This document shows, in pieces, positions 50,876 to 60,494 of a stretch of 64,000 nucleotides of DNA (position 1 is its first letter; each line of letters begins with the position of its first letter). The position numbers and the translations under genes were made by a program. Below the pieces are notes generated by a model. That model did no database searches. It was not told the DNA's origin and saw nothing but the letters and a program-made list of their open reading frames with translations. Source of the stretch: Bacteroidales bacterium (lineage in GTDB: Bacteria; Bacteroidota; Bacteroidia; Bacteroidales; Marinilabiliaceae); NCBI GenBank assembly GCA_015061285.1, contig SUWW01000017.1, forward strand, positions 1 through 64,000. The letters are read 5' to 3'.

Positions 50876-53086
50876 ATGAAAATGCCATTGGTCGATGAGA
50901 AAACGCAGTTGTTTTCTGCATATAGAAAACTATTGAAGACGACTGCTGATATGCGCGAAGAAGACGATATACATAAAATACGCGCTTTCTTCGCTACAAT
51001 TCCAAACTTGAATTTGAAAGAGTGTAAGGCTACAGGCTATACGTGTTTGCAGCATATGCTCGAAGTGGCCAATGTGGTAGTTGATGAAATAGGTCTTGGA
51101 CGTGTGGCGGCGTTAGCGGCAATTCTATACGAAATAATGCAGCATTCCACCATTCAACGCGATGAAGTTGTTCGCTTGTTTGGTGAGCAAACAGCAACCG
51201 TTGTCGATGGATTGTCGAAAGTTTGCGAACTCTACCAACGTAATACCTCTATCGAGAGTGAAAACTTTCGTAAGTTGCTATTCACCTTTGCACAAGATGT
51301 GCGAGTTATTCTTGTCATTCTTGCCGACCGCTTGGCTCTGATGCGTCATTTGCGTCAATTTCCCGAAGACGATCAATTGCGCATAGGTCGCGAAGTGGGC
51401 CAGTTGTATGCTCCTATGGCTCACCGTATGGGATTGTATGGTATGAAGAGCGAGATGGAAGACCTCTCTATGAAGTATACCAATCGTGAGGTCTATCTCG
51501 AAATAGCCCGCAAACTGAATGAAACAAAGCGCAGCCGCGATGCCTACATCGATAATTTTATTGCTCCTCTGCGCGAACGCCTCGATGCCACTGGCATGAA
51601 ATACGAGATGAAGGGGCGCACTAAGACTATTAGTTCTATATACAACAAACTCAAAAAATCGAACGTCGATATTGAAGGCATTTACGATCTCTTTGCTATA
51701 CGTATAATAATAGACTGCCCGCTCGATATGGAGAAAGCTGCCTGCTGGCGTGCTTATTCTATTGTTACCGACCTCTATCAACCCAACCCTACACGCCTAA
51801 AAGATTGGATTTCGGTGCCTAAGGGTAATGGTTATGAAAGCCTACATATCACTGTGCTCGGCCCACAAAATCGTTGGGTTGAGGTGCAAATACGTACGGC
51901 TCGTATGGACGAAGTGGCCGAAAAGGGTTTTGCTGCACACTGGAAATACAAGGGTATCAAGACAGAATCGAGTATGGAAAAATGGCTCTCGAATATCCGA
52001 GAAGTGCTTGAAAATCCAGAACTTACGACTGTCGATTTTATCGAAGATTTCAAACTTAACCTCTACGACAAAGAGGTGTTCGCCTTCACACCCAAAGGCG
52101 AACTGCGACGCTTGGCCAAAGGGGCTACAGTGCTCGATTTTGCATTCGACATACACTCTAAAGTTGGCTGCCATTGTGTAGGAGCTATAGTCAACGAGCG
52201 AAATGTAACCATCAAGTATGTAATACAAAATGGCGATCAGGTCGAAATACTCACTTCGCCGCGTCAGGAGCCAAAGCAAGATTGGATGTCGTTGGTTACC
52301 ACAAGCCATGCGCGTGCTAAGTTGCGTCAAGCACTCAAGGAAAAGATATTCAAGCAGAGTGAAGTCGGACGCGAGATGCTCGACCGTAGGTTCAAAAATT
52401 GGAAAATAGATCTCACCGACACTCTTCTGCATGATATGATGCATAAGTTTGGCTATAAGGATATTAACATATTCCTTAGCGATGTTGGTGAGGAAAAAAT
52501 ACAACCGCAGCAGATAAAGAATTTTGTCGATGAACAGATGCGCGAAGAACAAGAGAAAACACCCGAAAAGGCTATCTCTGCCGATAAATTTCGCCATCGC
52601 GAAGAAGCACGAACAGAGGACAGCCGCAATGTGTTGCGTATCGATAGTTCGCTCACCGACATCAACTTTACTCTCGCTAAATGTTGTTCGCCTATTTATG
52701 GTGATAATATTTTCGCCTTCATCACTGCCGCTGGAGGTCTAAAAGTTCACCGTATTGGTTGTCCTAACGAAGCTGAGATGCGTCGTAAGTTTCCGTATCG
52801 CATTCAGCCTGCTGAGTGGGTTGGTTCTAATGGCGACTTGAAGCCTATCGATATGCGCATCACTGGTTCTAACGATATTGCTATTCTGTCTAATATCACT
52901 CAACTTTTAACCAAAGATGGTTCATTGCGTGTGCGTTCCATTAATGTTAATTCTACCGAAGGTGGCTTCGAAGGCGATGTCACAATTCTTGTGGCCTCCG
53001 ATGCTACACTCGATAATGTTGTGAAGAAAATAAAAACGGTAAGAGGTGTTTATAATGTTGAATTGCTCAACAAGGGTGGTAAGTAG
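50876..53086 (+). CDS. RelA/SpoT family (p)ppGpp synthetase with degenerate hydrolase domain
   Basis: 736 aa. The N-terminal HD domain has lost its metal ligands: the usual LLHDxxEDT reads ILYEIMQHST and DRLHNMR reads DRLALMR. The synthetase domain is intact, with KTISSIYNKLKK, YDLFAIRI, PKGNGYESLHIT and VEVQIRTARMDEVAEKGFAAHWKYK. TGS (EVFAFTPKGELRRLAKGATVLDFAF) and C-terminal ACT-like domains follow. It should make but not degrade (p)ppGpp, like RelA. The leader CTAAACCTAACCTAAAAACC resembles that of several element genes. Confidence 0.92.
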   Translation: MKMPLVDEKTQLFSAYRKLLKTTADMREEDDIHKIRAFFATIPNLNLKECKATGYTCLQHMLEVANVVVDEIGLGRVAALAAILYEIMQHSTIQRDEVVRLFGEQTATVVDGLSKVCELYQRNTSIESENFRKLLFTFAQDVRVILVILADRLALMRHLRQFPEDDQLRIGREVGQLYAPMAHRMGLYGMKSEMEDLSMKYTNREVYLEIARKLNETKRSRDAYIDNFIAPLRERLDATGMKYEMKGRTKTISSIYNKLKKSNVDIEGIYDLFAIRIIIDCPLDMEKAACWRAYSIVTDLYQPNPTRLKDWISVPKGNGYESLHITVLGPQNRWVEVQIRTARMDEVAEKGFAAHWKYKGIKTESSMEKWLSNIREVLENPELTTVDFIEDFKLNLYDKEVFAFTPKGELRRLAKGATVLDFAFDIHSKVGCHCVGAIVNERNVTIKYVIQNGDQVEILTSPRQEPKQDWMSLVTTSHARAKLRQALKEKIFKQSEVGREMLDRRFKNWKIDLTDTLLHDMMHKFGYKDINIFLSDVGEEKIQPQQIKNFVDEQMREEQEKTPEKAISADKFRHREEARTEDSRNVLRIDSSLTDINFTLAKCCSPIYGDNIFAFITAAGGLKVHRIGCPNEAEMRRKFPYRIQPAEWVGSNGDLKPIDMRITGSNDIAILSNITQLLTKDGSLRVRSINVNSTEGGFEGDVTILVASDATLDNVVKKIKTVRGVYNVELLNKGGK

Positions 53087-53110
53087 GAATTTTATTTGAG
53101 ATATATATAA

Positions 53111-53147
53111 GCAAACAGCCTCGACACAATTTCGTCGAGGCTGCTTG
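53111..53147. terminator. bidirectional terminator between the (p)ppGpp synthetase gene and kdsA
   Basis: CAGCCTCGAC and GTCGAGGCTG form a perfect helix; A-run on one side and T-run on the other serve both convergent genes. Confidence 0.8.
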
Positions 53148-53151
53148 TTTT

Positions 53152-53967
53152 TTAGAATTTTGCTACTGTTTCGTGTATGGCAATCAAATGCTGCATCAAT
53201 CCTCTGAAGAGGTCTATTTGTAGCATATTAGCTCCGTCCGATTTGGCATTTTTAGGATCAGGGTGAGTCTCCAAGAATATACCATCGAGACCGACAGCAA
53301 CACCAGCGCGAGCTATTGTCTCTATAAGTTCGGGTTTGCCTCCCGTCACACCCGACGATTGGTTGGGCTGTTGCAGCGAGTGCGTGATGTCGAGCACCAC
53401 AGGGGCAAATTGGCGCATCACAGGCAATCCGCGGAAATCTACCACCAAATCTTGGTAACCCATCATTGTGCCTCGGTCGGTTATGAGCACATTGCTGTTG
53501 CCGCTATCTATCACTTTACGAACAGCGTGTTGCATAGCTTCTGGTGCAAGGAATTGCCCTTTCTTTATGTTTACCACTTTGCCTGTGGCTGCTGCAGCTT
53601 GAAGTATGTCAGTTTGGCGGCAGAGAAATGCTGGCACTTGTAGCACATCTACATATTCTGCTGCCATAGGAGCCTCAGCCGCTGAATGAAAATCGGTGAC
53701 CACGGGAATGTCGAATTCTTTGCCCACGCGTGCAAGTATTTTGAGTGCCTTCTCGTCGCCTATGCCGCTGAACGAATCGATGCGCGAGCGATTAGCTTTT
53801 CTATACGAGCCTTTGAAGATGAGTGGCAATTTCAGTTCGTCGCACTCTTTCACAAGTCGTTCGGCAATCTTGAGAGCCATCTCTTCTCCCTCTATTACGC
53901 AAGGTCCTGCCATAACAAAGAATCGTCCGGCATCGGTGTGCTTGAGCTTGGGTATGTTTATGTTCAT
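53152..53967 (-). CDS. kdsA: 3-deoxy-D-manno-octulosonate 8-phosphate synthase
   Basis: KdsA condenses PEP with arabinose 5-phosphate for lipopolysaccharide Kdo. Start MNINIPKLKHTDAGRF at 53967, with TAATTTTG (53999-53992) as promoter element; the frame is open to 53994. FVMAGPCVIEGEEMA, FKGSYRKANRSRIDSFSG, NIKKGQFLAPEAM and the DITHSLQQPN segment are diagnostic. Confidence 0.95.
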   Translation of the reverse strand: MNINIPKLKHTDAGRFFVMAGPCVIEGEEMALKIAERLVKECDELKLPLIFKGSYRKANRSRIDSFSGIGDEKALKILARVGKEFDIPVVTDFHSAAEAPMAAEYVDVLQVPAFLCRQTDILQAAAATGKVVNIKKGQFLAPEAMQHAVRKVIDSGNSNVLITDRGTMMGYQDLVVDFRGLPVMRQFAPVVLDITHSLQQPNQSSGVTGGKPELIETIARAGVAVGLDGIFLETHPDPKNAKSDGANMLQIDLFRGLMQHLIAIHETVAKF

Positions 53968-54185
53968 TGTTTCGTTTTTTTTGTTTTGACGCAAAATTAA
54001 TGTGTAGTTGTCATTATTTGTATAATTACGCGAATGGCTTCATAATGAAAAAAATCGCACGCACAGTATGAGAATTTGTTGCAGACAATCATTGGTGTTT
54101 TTGTGAAATATGTAATCGGTAATTAATATAATTTTACGCCTTGGAATAAATAAAACATAATTCATTACTAAAAATACCTCTAAAA

Positions 54186-55028
54186 ATGGAAAACGCATCC
54201 GATTTTGGAAATGTGTCAAGCTTGGTAAAAGAGTTTTTACCAGTTGCATTGAGCTATGGCAAGATGCTCATAGTGGCTATATTAATGCTTGTTGTCGGCT
54301 TCTGGCTGATAAAAAAAGTTGTTTTGGCTTTGCGTAAGGTGTTGTTAACTCGCAATATCGATTCTACGCTTACTCCGTTCATCATTAGTCTTGTAACTAT
54401 TTCGCTAAAAGTTCTTCTCGTTATTAGTGCCGTCACTTATGTAGGCATACCAATGACGTCGTTTGTAGCCATCTTGGGTGCAGCATCGTTGGCTATAGGT
54501 ATGGCATTTTCGGGAACGTTGCAGAATTTTGCAGGTGGCGTAATGATTCTTGTCTTTCGTCCTTTCAAAGTAGGCGATTTTATTGAGGCTCAAGGCTATA
54601 TGGGTGTAGTTAGAGAGATTCAGATATTCAACACTATAGTAACTACGGGCGACAACAAGACCATAATTATTCCTAACGGTGGCCTCTCAACTGGTTCGCT
54701 CATCAACTATTCTCACATGCCAGAGCGCCGAGTCGACCTTACGTTCGGTATTGGTTATGGCGACGACATTGATAAAGCTTATGCAGCTATAAAGGCAGTT
54801 ATCGACCGCAACGAAAAAATCATCAAAGATCAGCCAGGTCGTGAACCTTTCATGCATGTAGGCAACCTCGGCGACAATAGCGTAGATATTACCGTGCGTG
54901 TGTGGGTCGAGAGCGCAAACTATTGGGATGTGTTCTTCTACATGAACGAGTTTGTGAAGAAAGAGTTCGACGCTCAAGGCATCTCTATTCCTTTCCCTCA
55001 GCGCGATGTACATATTGTGAAAGATTAG
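54186..55028 (+). CDS. small-conductance mechanosensitive channel (MscS family)
   Basis: 280 aa with three membrane helices. The pore helix is glycine/alanine-rich (FVAILGAASLAIGMAFSGTLQNFAGGVMIL), then the cytosolic beta domain starts with FKVGDFIEAQGYMGVV and contains TTGDNKTIIIPNG. It releases solutes on osmotic downshift from the inner membrane. It lies upstream of the DUF3078 gene, about 45 bases apart. Confidence 0.93.
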   Translation: MENASDFGNVSSLVKEFLPVALSYGKMLIVAILMLVVGFWLIKKVVLALRKVLLTRNIDSTLTPFIISLVTISLKVLLVISAVTYVGIPMTSFVAILGAASLAIGMAFSGTLQNFAGGVMILVFRPFKVGDFIEAQGYMGVVREIQIFNTIVTTGDNKTIIIPNGGLSTGSLINYSHMPERRVDLTFGIGYGDDIDKAYAAIKAVIDRNEKIIKDQPGREPFMHVGNLGDNSVDITVRVWVESANYWDVFFYMNEFVKKEFDAQGISIPFPQRDVHIVKD

Positions 55029-55074
55029 AGAGAATAGAAAGTTCGAAATACTACATACATATAAATACTAAACA

Positions 55075-56007
55075 ATGAAAAAAGTTCTATTCACCATTAT
55101 CGCTGCAATGTCCACTATTGGTGTTTTTGCTCAGGAAGCTGCCGCGACAACAGAGAATAAAGAGCCTGAAAGTCCTTGGAAAACAGGTGGCAATGGCTCT
55201 TTCACGTTCAATCAAATTTCGTTCAAAAACTGGGCTGCCGGTGGTAAAAACTCAGTCACTGGTACGTTCCTATTCAAGACATTCGCCAACTATAAGTCAG
55301 AAAATGCTACGTGGGACAACACCCTCGACCTTGGTTATGGTCTGACGAAATATAAAAGTGAAGATGTGCAAAAGTCGGAAGATAAAATCCAATTTACTTC
55401 TAACTATGGCTACAACGCCTACAAGCACAAGTGGTACTATTCGGTGCTCTTCGATTTCAAAACGCAGTTCGCCAATGGTTATAAATATGATGGTAGCCAA
55501 ATAGTGGATACGGTTTCTAAGTTTATGAACCCTGCATATATCAATCTCTCGATAGGTATGCTTTATAAACCTTCGGATGTATTATCGCTCTTCATCTCGC
55601 CTCTCACTGGTCGTACGACAATTGTTTCAGACACCATCTTCGCTCCAAGCTACGGCGTCGATGCAAATAAGCATGCTCGTTTTGAGTATGGTGCTACTGT
55701 GAAACTTACTGTAGATAAAAAGGAGATTGTTAAGAATGTTGATTATTTCCTCAATGCTACGGCTTTCTCTAACCTTGCCGACCATCCTGAGCACATAGAT
55801 ATTGATATGGAAACTGGTTTCAATATGCACGTTAACGATTGGCTTACTGCTATATTGAAATTCAACGTTCTCTTCGATGACGATATTAAGTACAAAGAGG
55901 CTTATACCTATGAAGAAGATGGCGAACTCAAAACTGGCATTCGCGAACGTGGTGCTCGTGTTCAGTTCAAAGAGCTCTTCGGTTTTGGTTTAGCATTCCA
56001 TTGGTAA
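55075..56007 (+). CDS. DUF3078 domain-containing outer-membrane protein
   Basis: 310 aa with signal peptide (MKKVLFTIIAAMSTIGVFAQ). The GNGSFTFNQISFKNWAAGGKN start and WDNTLDLGYGLTKYKSED segment match DUF3078, a beta-barrel family of Bacteroidota with unknown function. Ends in GFGLAFHW, an aromatic last residue typical of outer-membrane barrels. A strong terminator follows. Confidence 0.88.
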   Translation: MKKVLFTIIAAMSTIGVFAQEAAATTENKEPESPWKTGGNGSFTFNQISFKNWAAGGKNSVTGTFLFKTFANYKSENATWDNTLDLGYGLTKYKSEDVQKSEDKIQFTSNYGYNAYKHKWYYSVLFDFKTQFANGYKYDGSQIVDTVSKFMNPAYINLSIGMLYKPSDVLSLFISPLTGRTTIVSDTIFAPSYGVDANKHARFEYGATVKLTVDKKEIVKNVDYFLNATAFSNLADHPEHIDIDMETGFNMHVNDWLTAILKFNVLFDDDIKYKEAYTYEEDGELKTGIRERGARVQFKELFGFGLAFHW

Positions 56008-56032
56008 TAACTACTATTGCGGATAATTGTTC

Positions 56033-56063
56033 AGACGGGTAGCTTTGCGCCCGTCTTTTTTTT
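56033..56063 (+). terminator. terminator of the DUF3078 gene
   Basis: AGACGGG pairs with CCCGTCT, followed by eight T. Confidence 0.85.
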
Positions 56064-56072
56064 ATGTATACA

Positions 56073-56240
56073 ATGACAAACGAAGAGTTGGAGCGAGGAA
56101 TGTGCGATAGAACCGAACGCCTCCTTGGTGCTGATGCGATGGAAAAAATCAGGTAGAAACGTGTTATAATATTTGGTGTAGGTGGTGTAGGTAGCTGGTG
56201 CGCCGAGAGTTTAGTTCGCTCAGGCTTCCGTCTTAGAATA
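56073..56240 (+). pseudogene. remnant of a tRNA threonylcarbamoyladenosine dehydratase gene (tcdA-like)
   Basis: The plus strand from ATG 56073 reads MTNEELERGMCDRTERLLG then DAMEKIR, TAG, then KRVIIFGVGGVGSWCAESLV. This is the N-terminus of the TcdA/MoeB-type E1-like family, where the Gly-rich loop binds ATP. An in-frame stop and the loss of everything after about 55 codons show it is dead. The scrap lies between two terminators. Confidence 0.75.
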
Positions 56241-56258
56241 AGCACGATTCTATATATC

Positions 56259-56302
56259 AAAAAAAATTCTGCCCACCATTTCAGTGAGCAGAATTCTTTT
56301 TA
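56259..56302. terminator. bidirectional terminator
   Basis: AATTCTGC (56265-56272) pairs with GCAGAATT (56288-56295), flanked by A- and T-runs. It ends the beta-barrel gene on the minus strand. Confidence 0.7.
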
Positions 56303-56322
56303 TTGCGCTTATTTATAAATAA

Positions 56323-57000
56323 TTACAATGTGTATTTGAAACCTAAGCCTACAGCAGTAATGGTGTTGTCGATGCCCCAGCTGAAGCTGTTGGTTGAGTT
56401 GTCGTCGTAGTCACCAGTAGTCTCTTTTCCATCTTCTTCCTTGCCCCATTTGGTAGATTTTGAATGGCGGAAGCTAATCCAACCCAAACCAAGACTTGCG
56501 CTAACATAAAGGCGGTCGGTGGCGCGATATTCAAAGTTTGCAAGGTTGACGCCGAAACCAAAGCCAACACTCTTGTGCCAATCTTTGTTTTTGTCGTCTT
56601 GAATGCTGGTATACTTGTTAAGACTGAGTGTTACGTTAGCCTTTGGAGCCCAATAGAGTTTCTCGGTCAAACCTACATAGTAGTTAGCCACAGGACCGAA
56701 AGCAAATGTTCTGTTACGGTCTTTAGCATTGCCGTAGGTGCTTTCAGGTGCGCTATCTTTGCTTACGCTTACGCTTGCAGTAGCTTGAAAACCAAGGCTA
56801 AACTTGTCGCTAAAGAAATAACCAAATTCTGGGTTGAGTGAGAATGAGAAGTTGCCACTTTTCACTTTTTCGTCGGAGCCAGAAGATGTGCGGCTACCAC
56901 CAAATTCAAAAGTATTTCCCAAATAGAGAGAACCGGCTCTTTGAGCCATCATGCTGCCAGCGCACATTGCACAAGCAGCGATGAGAATAAGTTTTTTCAT
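56323..57000 (-). CDS. outer-membrane beta-barrel protein
   Basis: 225 aa with a signal peptide (MKKLILIAACAMCAGSMMAQ), alternating amphipathic strands and a final LGFKYTL. It resembles small OmpA/OmpW-like porin-family barrels of Bacteroidota. Function unknown. A TATATTTG promoter element lies about 35 bases upstream. Confidence 0.8.
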   Translation of the reverse strand: MKKLILIAACAMCAGSMMAQRAGSLYLGNTFEFGGSRTSSGSDEKVKSGNFSFSLNPEFGYFFSDKFSLGFQATASVSVSKDSAPESTYGNAKDRNRTFAFGPVANYYVGLTEKLYWAPKANVTLSLNKYTSIQDDKNKDWHKSVGFGFGVNLANFEYRATDRLYVSASLGLGWISFRHSKSTKWGKEEDGKETTGDYDDNSTNSFSWGIDNTITAVGLGFKYTL

Positions 57001-57031
57001 CGTATTGTTAATAATGTATAATAAAATATTG

Positions 57032-57039
57032 CAAATATA
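57032..57039 (-). promoter_or_regulatory. -7 promoter element of the beta-barrel gene
   Basis: TATATTTG on the minus strand matches TAnnTTTG. Confidence 0.55.
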
Positions 57040-57160
57040 ACAAAATTCGATGTATAGCTTATCATCAATGGTTGATGATTTGCCTATGTTGTCGTAGTTG
57101 TTGTTATTAATATCGATTATCTACACGCCAAATAATGTAACAAATTCATTCCAAAACGAA

Positions 57161-57188
57161 TTGCGGTGTAATAAATATATTACATTTG
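57161..57188 (+). promoter_or_regulatory. promoter of the toxin-antitoxin unit
   Basis: TTGCGG at 57161 and TACATTTG at 57181-57188 on the plus strand. The toxin ATG at 57193 is so close that the transcript would be almost leaderless. Confidence 0.5.
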
Positions 57189-57192
57189 CGGC

Positions 57193-57545
57193 ATGGGCGA
57201 GTATATAAGAGAAACCATCCATTCTCATGAATATGATGAATATTATGAGGGCCTCGATGCAAGGACGAAAACAAAATTCGACTATGTAGAGGCTATCATA
57301 AAACTCAGTATGTAGTGAACTCGAAGTTTGTGAAAAATATCGAAGGAACAGAATTTTATGAGGCTCGCATTTCAGTGGGTACCGATGAACATCGAACGAT
57401 AGTTTTTGCAATAGATTCTCGCTCGTTTATAGAATGCAAGCGAGTACTTTTTCTGAATACGTTTCTAAAAAAGAGTACCAAACAGTATAAAAGTGAAGTA
57501 GAAATTGCGCGACATATTTTGAACAAATATACCATAGGAGGATAG
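57193..57545 (+). pseudogene. HigB/RelE-type toxin, frameshifted
   Basis: The first frame (57193-57315) reads YIRETIHSHEYDEYYEGLD..FDYVEAIIK and then stops. The second frame (open to 57545) reads TQYVVNSKFVKNIEGTEFY, ARISVGTDEHRTIVFAI, NTFLKKSTKQYKSE. Joined by a one-base correction near 57297-57306 they form one protein of about 117 aa of the phage Gp49-like HigB family, an mRNA-cleaving toxin. As it stands the toxin is probably not made. Confidence 0.75.
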
Positions 57546-57546
57546 G

Positions 57547-57861
57547 ATGATGATAGTGTTTGACGAAAATAAACTTGCTAATCTAACTACTGGTTCACAG
57601 CATCTCGACGAGAAGTATGGCACAGTAGGTACGCCCTCGCGCGAAGAGTTTGAAGCCAAAGCCGAGGCTTGGTATTACGCCGAATTGTTGCGCGATGAGC
57701 GCAAACGCCAAAAGCTCACACAGCAGCAATTGGGTGAGCGCATAGGCAAAAAACGCGAATATATCTCTTCGCTCGAGCAAGGGCGCACGGATATGCAATT
57801 GTCTACATTTATACTCATTGCCAAGGCATTAGGTTTGAAGTTTACGTTGGAGGTTGGGTGA
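57547..57861 (+). CDS. HigA-type antitoxin, XRE family
   Basis: 104 aa. The C-terminal helix-turn-helix is clear: LTQQQLGERIGKKREYISSLEQGRTDMQLSTF. The N-terminal part (TPSREEFEAKAEAWYYAELLRDERK) matches antitoxins of the Gp49/HigB pairs. It starts one base after the toxin stop. Antitoxins of this kind bind their own promoter. It is intact although the toxin is broken. Confidence 0.85.
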   Translation: MMIVFDENKLANLTTGSQHLDEKYGTVGTPSREEFEAKAEAWYYAELLRDERKRQKLTQQQLGERIGKKREYISSLEQGRTDMQLSTFILIAKALGLKFTLEVG

Positions 57862-57865
57862 AATA

Positions 57866-57893
57866 GTAGAGACGTTTCATGAAACATCTCTAC
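57866..57893. repeat. palindromic repeat of the GTAGAGACG family
   Basis: GTAGAGACGTTTCA followed by TGAAACATCTCTAC, a nearly perfect palindrome between two convergent genes. A related perfect palindrome lies inside the next gene at 59190-59219. Confidence 0.7.
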
Positions 57894-57920
57894 ATGCAAA
57901 CGCCACGGTTGTAAACATCT

Positions 57921-60455
57921 CTACCTCAAAAATCCGTACTCATACACTTTGGGCTTTATCTGTTCGCCTAAGGCTTTGAGCGCGGATTTTAGGTTGTCTA
58001 AAAGTTCAGTGTAGTGCGCATCTTCCGACGATGGGTTCATCTTGCCTTTGTCGTTGCGACCTTGGAAATACTCCTTTATGTCGTAGAGCGAGGCGTTCGG
58101 ATTGGCATCGGGCATGGTGTGGTAGTAGCGCCACAATTCGCGACCAGCACCGAGAACCGCATTCGATTCTGTGGTGAATTGTAGCTGCGGAGCGCTCGTT
58201 GTGTCGGGCGTGGCCGATTCGAACAGATTGCCTTCGTTGCTCTGGGTTGGTTTTGTTTTCCCTGCTAAAAAATCGCTCATGAAATGGCTCTCGAATCTGT
58301 CTTTGGCGTCTACCTCCGTTTCGGAGAACGGTATCCAATGGTTGGTGCCTTGCGATGCTGATATTCTGTTTTGTCCGTGGAATAATGTGTATATCAAGCA
58401 ATTCGTTTGAAACGCCATATCCGTTTTCCAACCATCGTTTGGATAAAGAAATTGGTCGCGGTCGTTGAGCCAAGTATTGGGATATACTTGTCTTACTGCT
58501 AAATACATACCTATATTCAAAAGGTTATTAGCGGTAATACCAACGAAAATGCCATGACGAGTTCCTTTTTCATTCAATATAGACACGTACTTATTGTTTT
58601 GAAAGTCTGGACAGTCAGCCATAAGGTAACCAACATTATCAGACGTTTTAGTATTGAAAGTTGAAAGCCATTTATTTATACGTGGAAGATTATCATCATC
58701 AACTTCAATAGTTTTTGTCTGATAAAAATTACCATCGGTATCATATGCATCAGCTATAATGCGGCTGAATTTTTCCTTTTCGCAAGTGTTCCAAATCAAG
58801 AAACCTATTGGGAATGTGCCAGAAACGTTGTCGAACGTTTTAGCAGGTACGACAAAAATTTTTTCGAGCTTCGCTCGAAAGGCGTTCCTGAAATCCTGGA
58901 AATTGGACGCTTGCAGAATTTTCAAAGTTGAAAATTCTGCAAGCGTAGTTGTAGGGATTTCATCATAAATACGTATGAAGAATTGCGCAAAAACTTCGTT
59001 ACTCGCCTTGCCAATAATGTCTTTATATTTTGCAAATGTTTTATTTTCAATAGCAACGCCAGCTTTGTGTTTTCCTTGTCCGCTTCCTGCTTCCGCATAC
59101 GGCGGATTAATGTAAATAACTAATTTCTTACGTTTTTCGGGGTCGTTGATAATTCTGTATAGGTCGGGCGGCAATTTGCCATATTGCGCTGTAGAGACGC
59201 GGCGCGCCGCGTCTCTACAATCGGCGAAAACATTGCCATCCATCGGCAAAAATTCGTCGTTGAGGAAATCGAACTGAAAAACGTGATTCTCCAATAGGTT
59301 GGCGCCGTTGCGAATGCGGTCTTTCATCACGTCTACATCTTGCAGGTCGAGCGTCGAAGCCCATACGTTGTATTTGTTGGTGAGGCCGTTGAGCAAGTTG
59401 CCAGTGCCAGCGCAGCAATCCCATACGTAGTACTCGTCTTGCCAATTGTCGCCAAGCACATCGGCTATGTATTGTTGGCTCTTCTCAACCCAAATTTGCG
59501 GCGTGAAATATGCGCCCTTGCGTTCGCGAACGTCCTGAGGCACAAGCAAATCGGCGCGTTCTACTATGTAGTTCCAATAGTCGTTTTGTGGCGGACGGTG
59601 GTAGCGCTTCCAAAAATCGGTATAGTGCTGAAGTCCAACGCTTTTGAAGCCAAATGGAATTATAAACTCGGTGCCCAGATTGTCGGTTCGTTTCAGTTGG
59701 TAGGGCTTATCGGCGCTGGCGTCGAAGGTGATGTAGAAATTGGAGTTCACCGTTTTGTCGTCGCTCACGTCGGGCGTTCCGTTGTCGTCTACGTTGAGTT
59801 CGGCAAGGAAGAAATCGCGGTCGTAGATACTATAATTCTTCTTCAGCTTCTCCCAATCGGCTGCAATGTAGGGCATTACCATCTTTTGCCACTTCTGATA
59901 TACGAAAATGAAGTTGTTTTTGTCGATGAGCGTGGCGAGCATAGAGCCGTCGTCGATGGCAAAATTGGCTTTGATGAAGTTTTTCAGCTCAAGGCTGTCG
60001 GAGTCGAAAAAGAATGTAAAGACGCGGTTTGGGTCGATGGCATTGCGCACCGTCTCAACGGTTTTGTCGTCGACAGCCGATGGTGTTTGCGTCCAGTTGA
60101 AGTCGTTTATTTGGTAGATATGCAGCGCGTAGTGATACTCGATGAAGGCAATCTTCTCGTTGTCGAAGCAGCCGATGAACTTGGGCGGCACGCGGTCGAA
60201 TGCATCGGCTTTTATGGTGATGATGAGCTGCGCGAGCATTCGGTATATGTCGGTAGGCTGCTGCTTTGCCTCTGCCCAAAGTATCTATTCGGTGTCGGTG
60301 GAGGTGGCTTTTTTATTTTCTGACAAGGGGGCATGCCCCCTTGCTTTCACCGCGAAATCTATGCGTCCGATAAGGTCGGTGCAGTCGAATTTGGGGAACC
60401 AGTCGGCTGCCACTTTGAGTTTTAGCGACTCCTCGCGTATGTTTTCGTAGAGCAT
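57921..60455 (-). pseudogene. restriction-modification fusion enzyme with a nonsense codon at its nuclease motif
   Basis: The frame runs from MLYENIREESLKLK (60455) to 57921, about 844 codons, but is broken by one TAG at 60287-60285. The N-terminal part has a PD-(D/E)xK-like end, ILWAEAKQQ, directly after the stop. The rest is an adenine methyltransferase with RKGAYFTPQIWV, WDCCAGTGNLL (motif I) and INPPYAEAGSG (motif IV), then a target-recognition-like region. This is the layout of type IIG or similar single-chain systems. Restart at 60239 would give a 772-aa methylase without nuclease. Confidence 0.75.
59190..59219. repeat. perfect 30-bp palindrome inside the restriction-modification gene
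   Basis: TGTAGAGACGCGGCG followed by its exact complement. It encodes DCRDAARRVSTAQ in frame, lengthening the protein between the SAM motif and the NPPY motif. Same family as 57866-57893. Confidence 0.75.
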
Positions 60456-60494
60456 GACGTGATTGATAGATTGGGCATTTACTATCAATCACTT

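Noticed and set aside
59340-60323. Plus-strand open frame of 327 codons opposite the restriction-modification gene
   Set aside because: Val-rich shadow translation of the real minus-strand gene, without recognisable domains.
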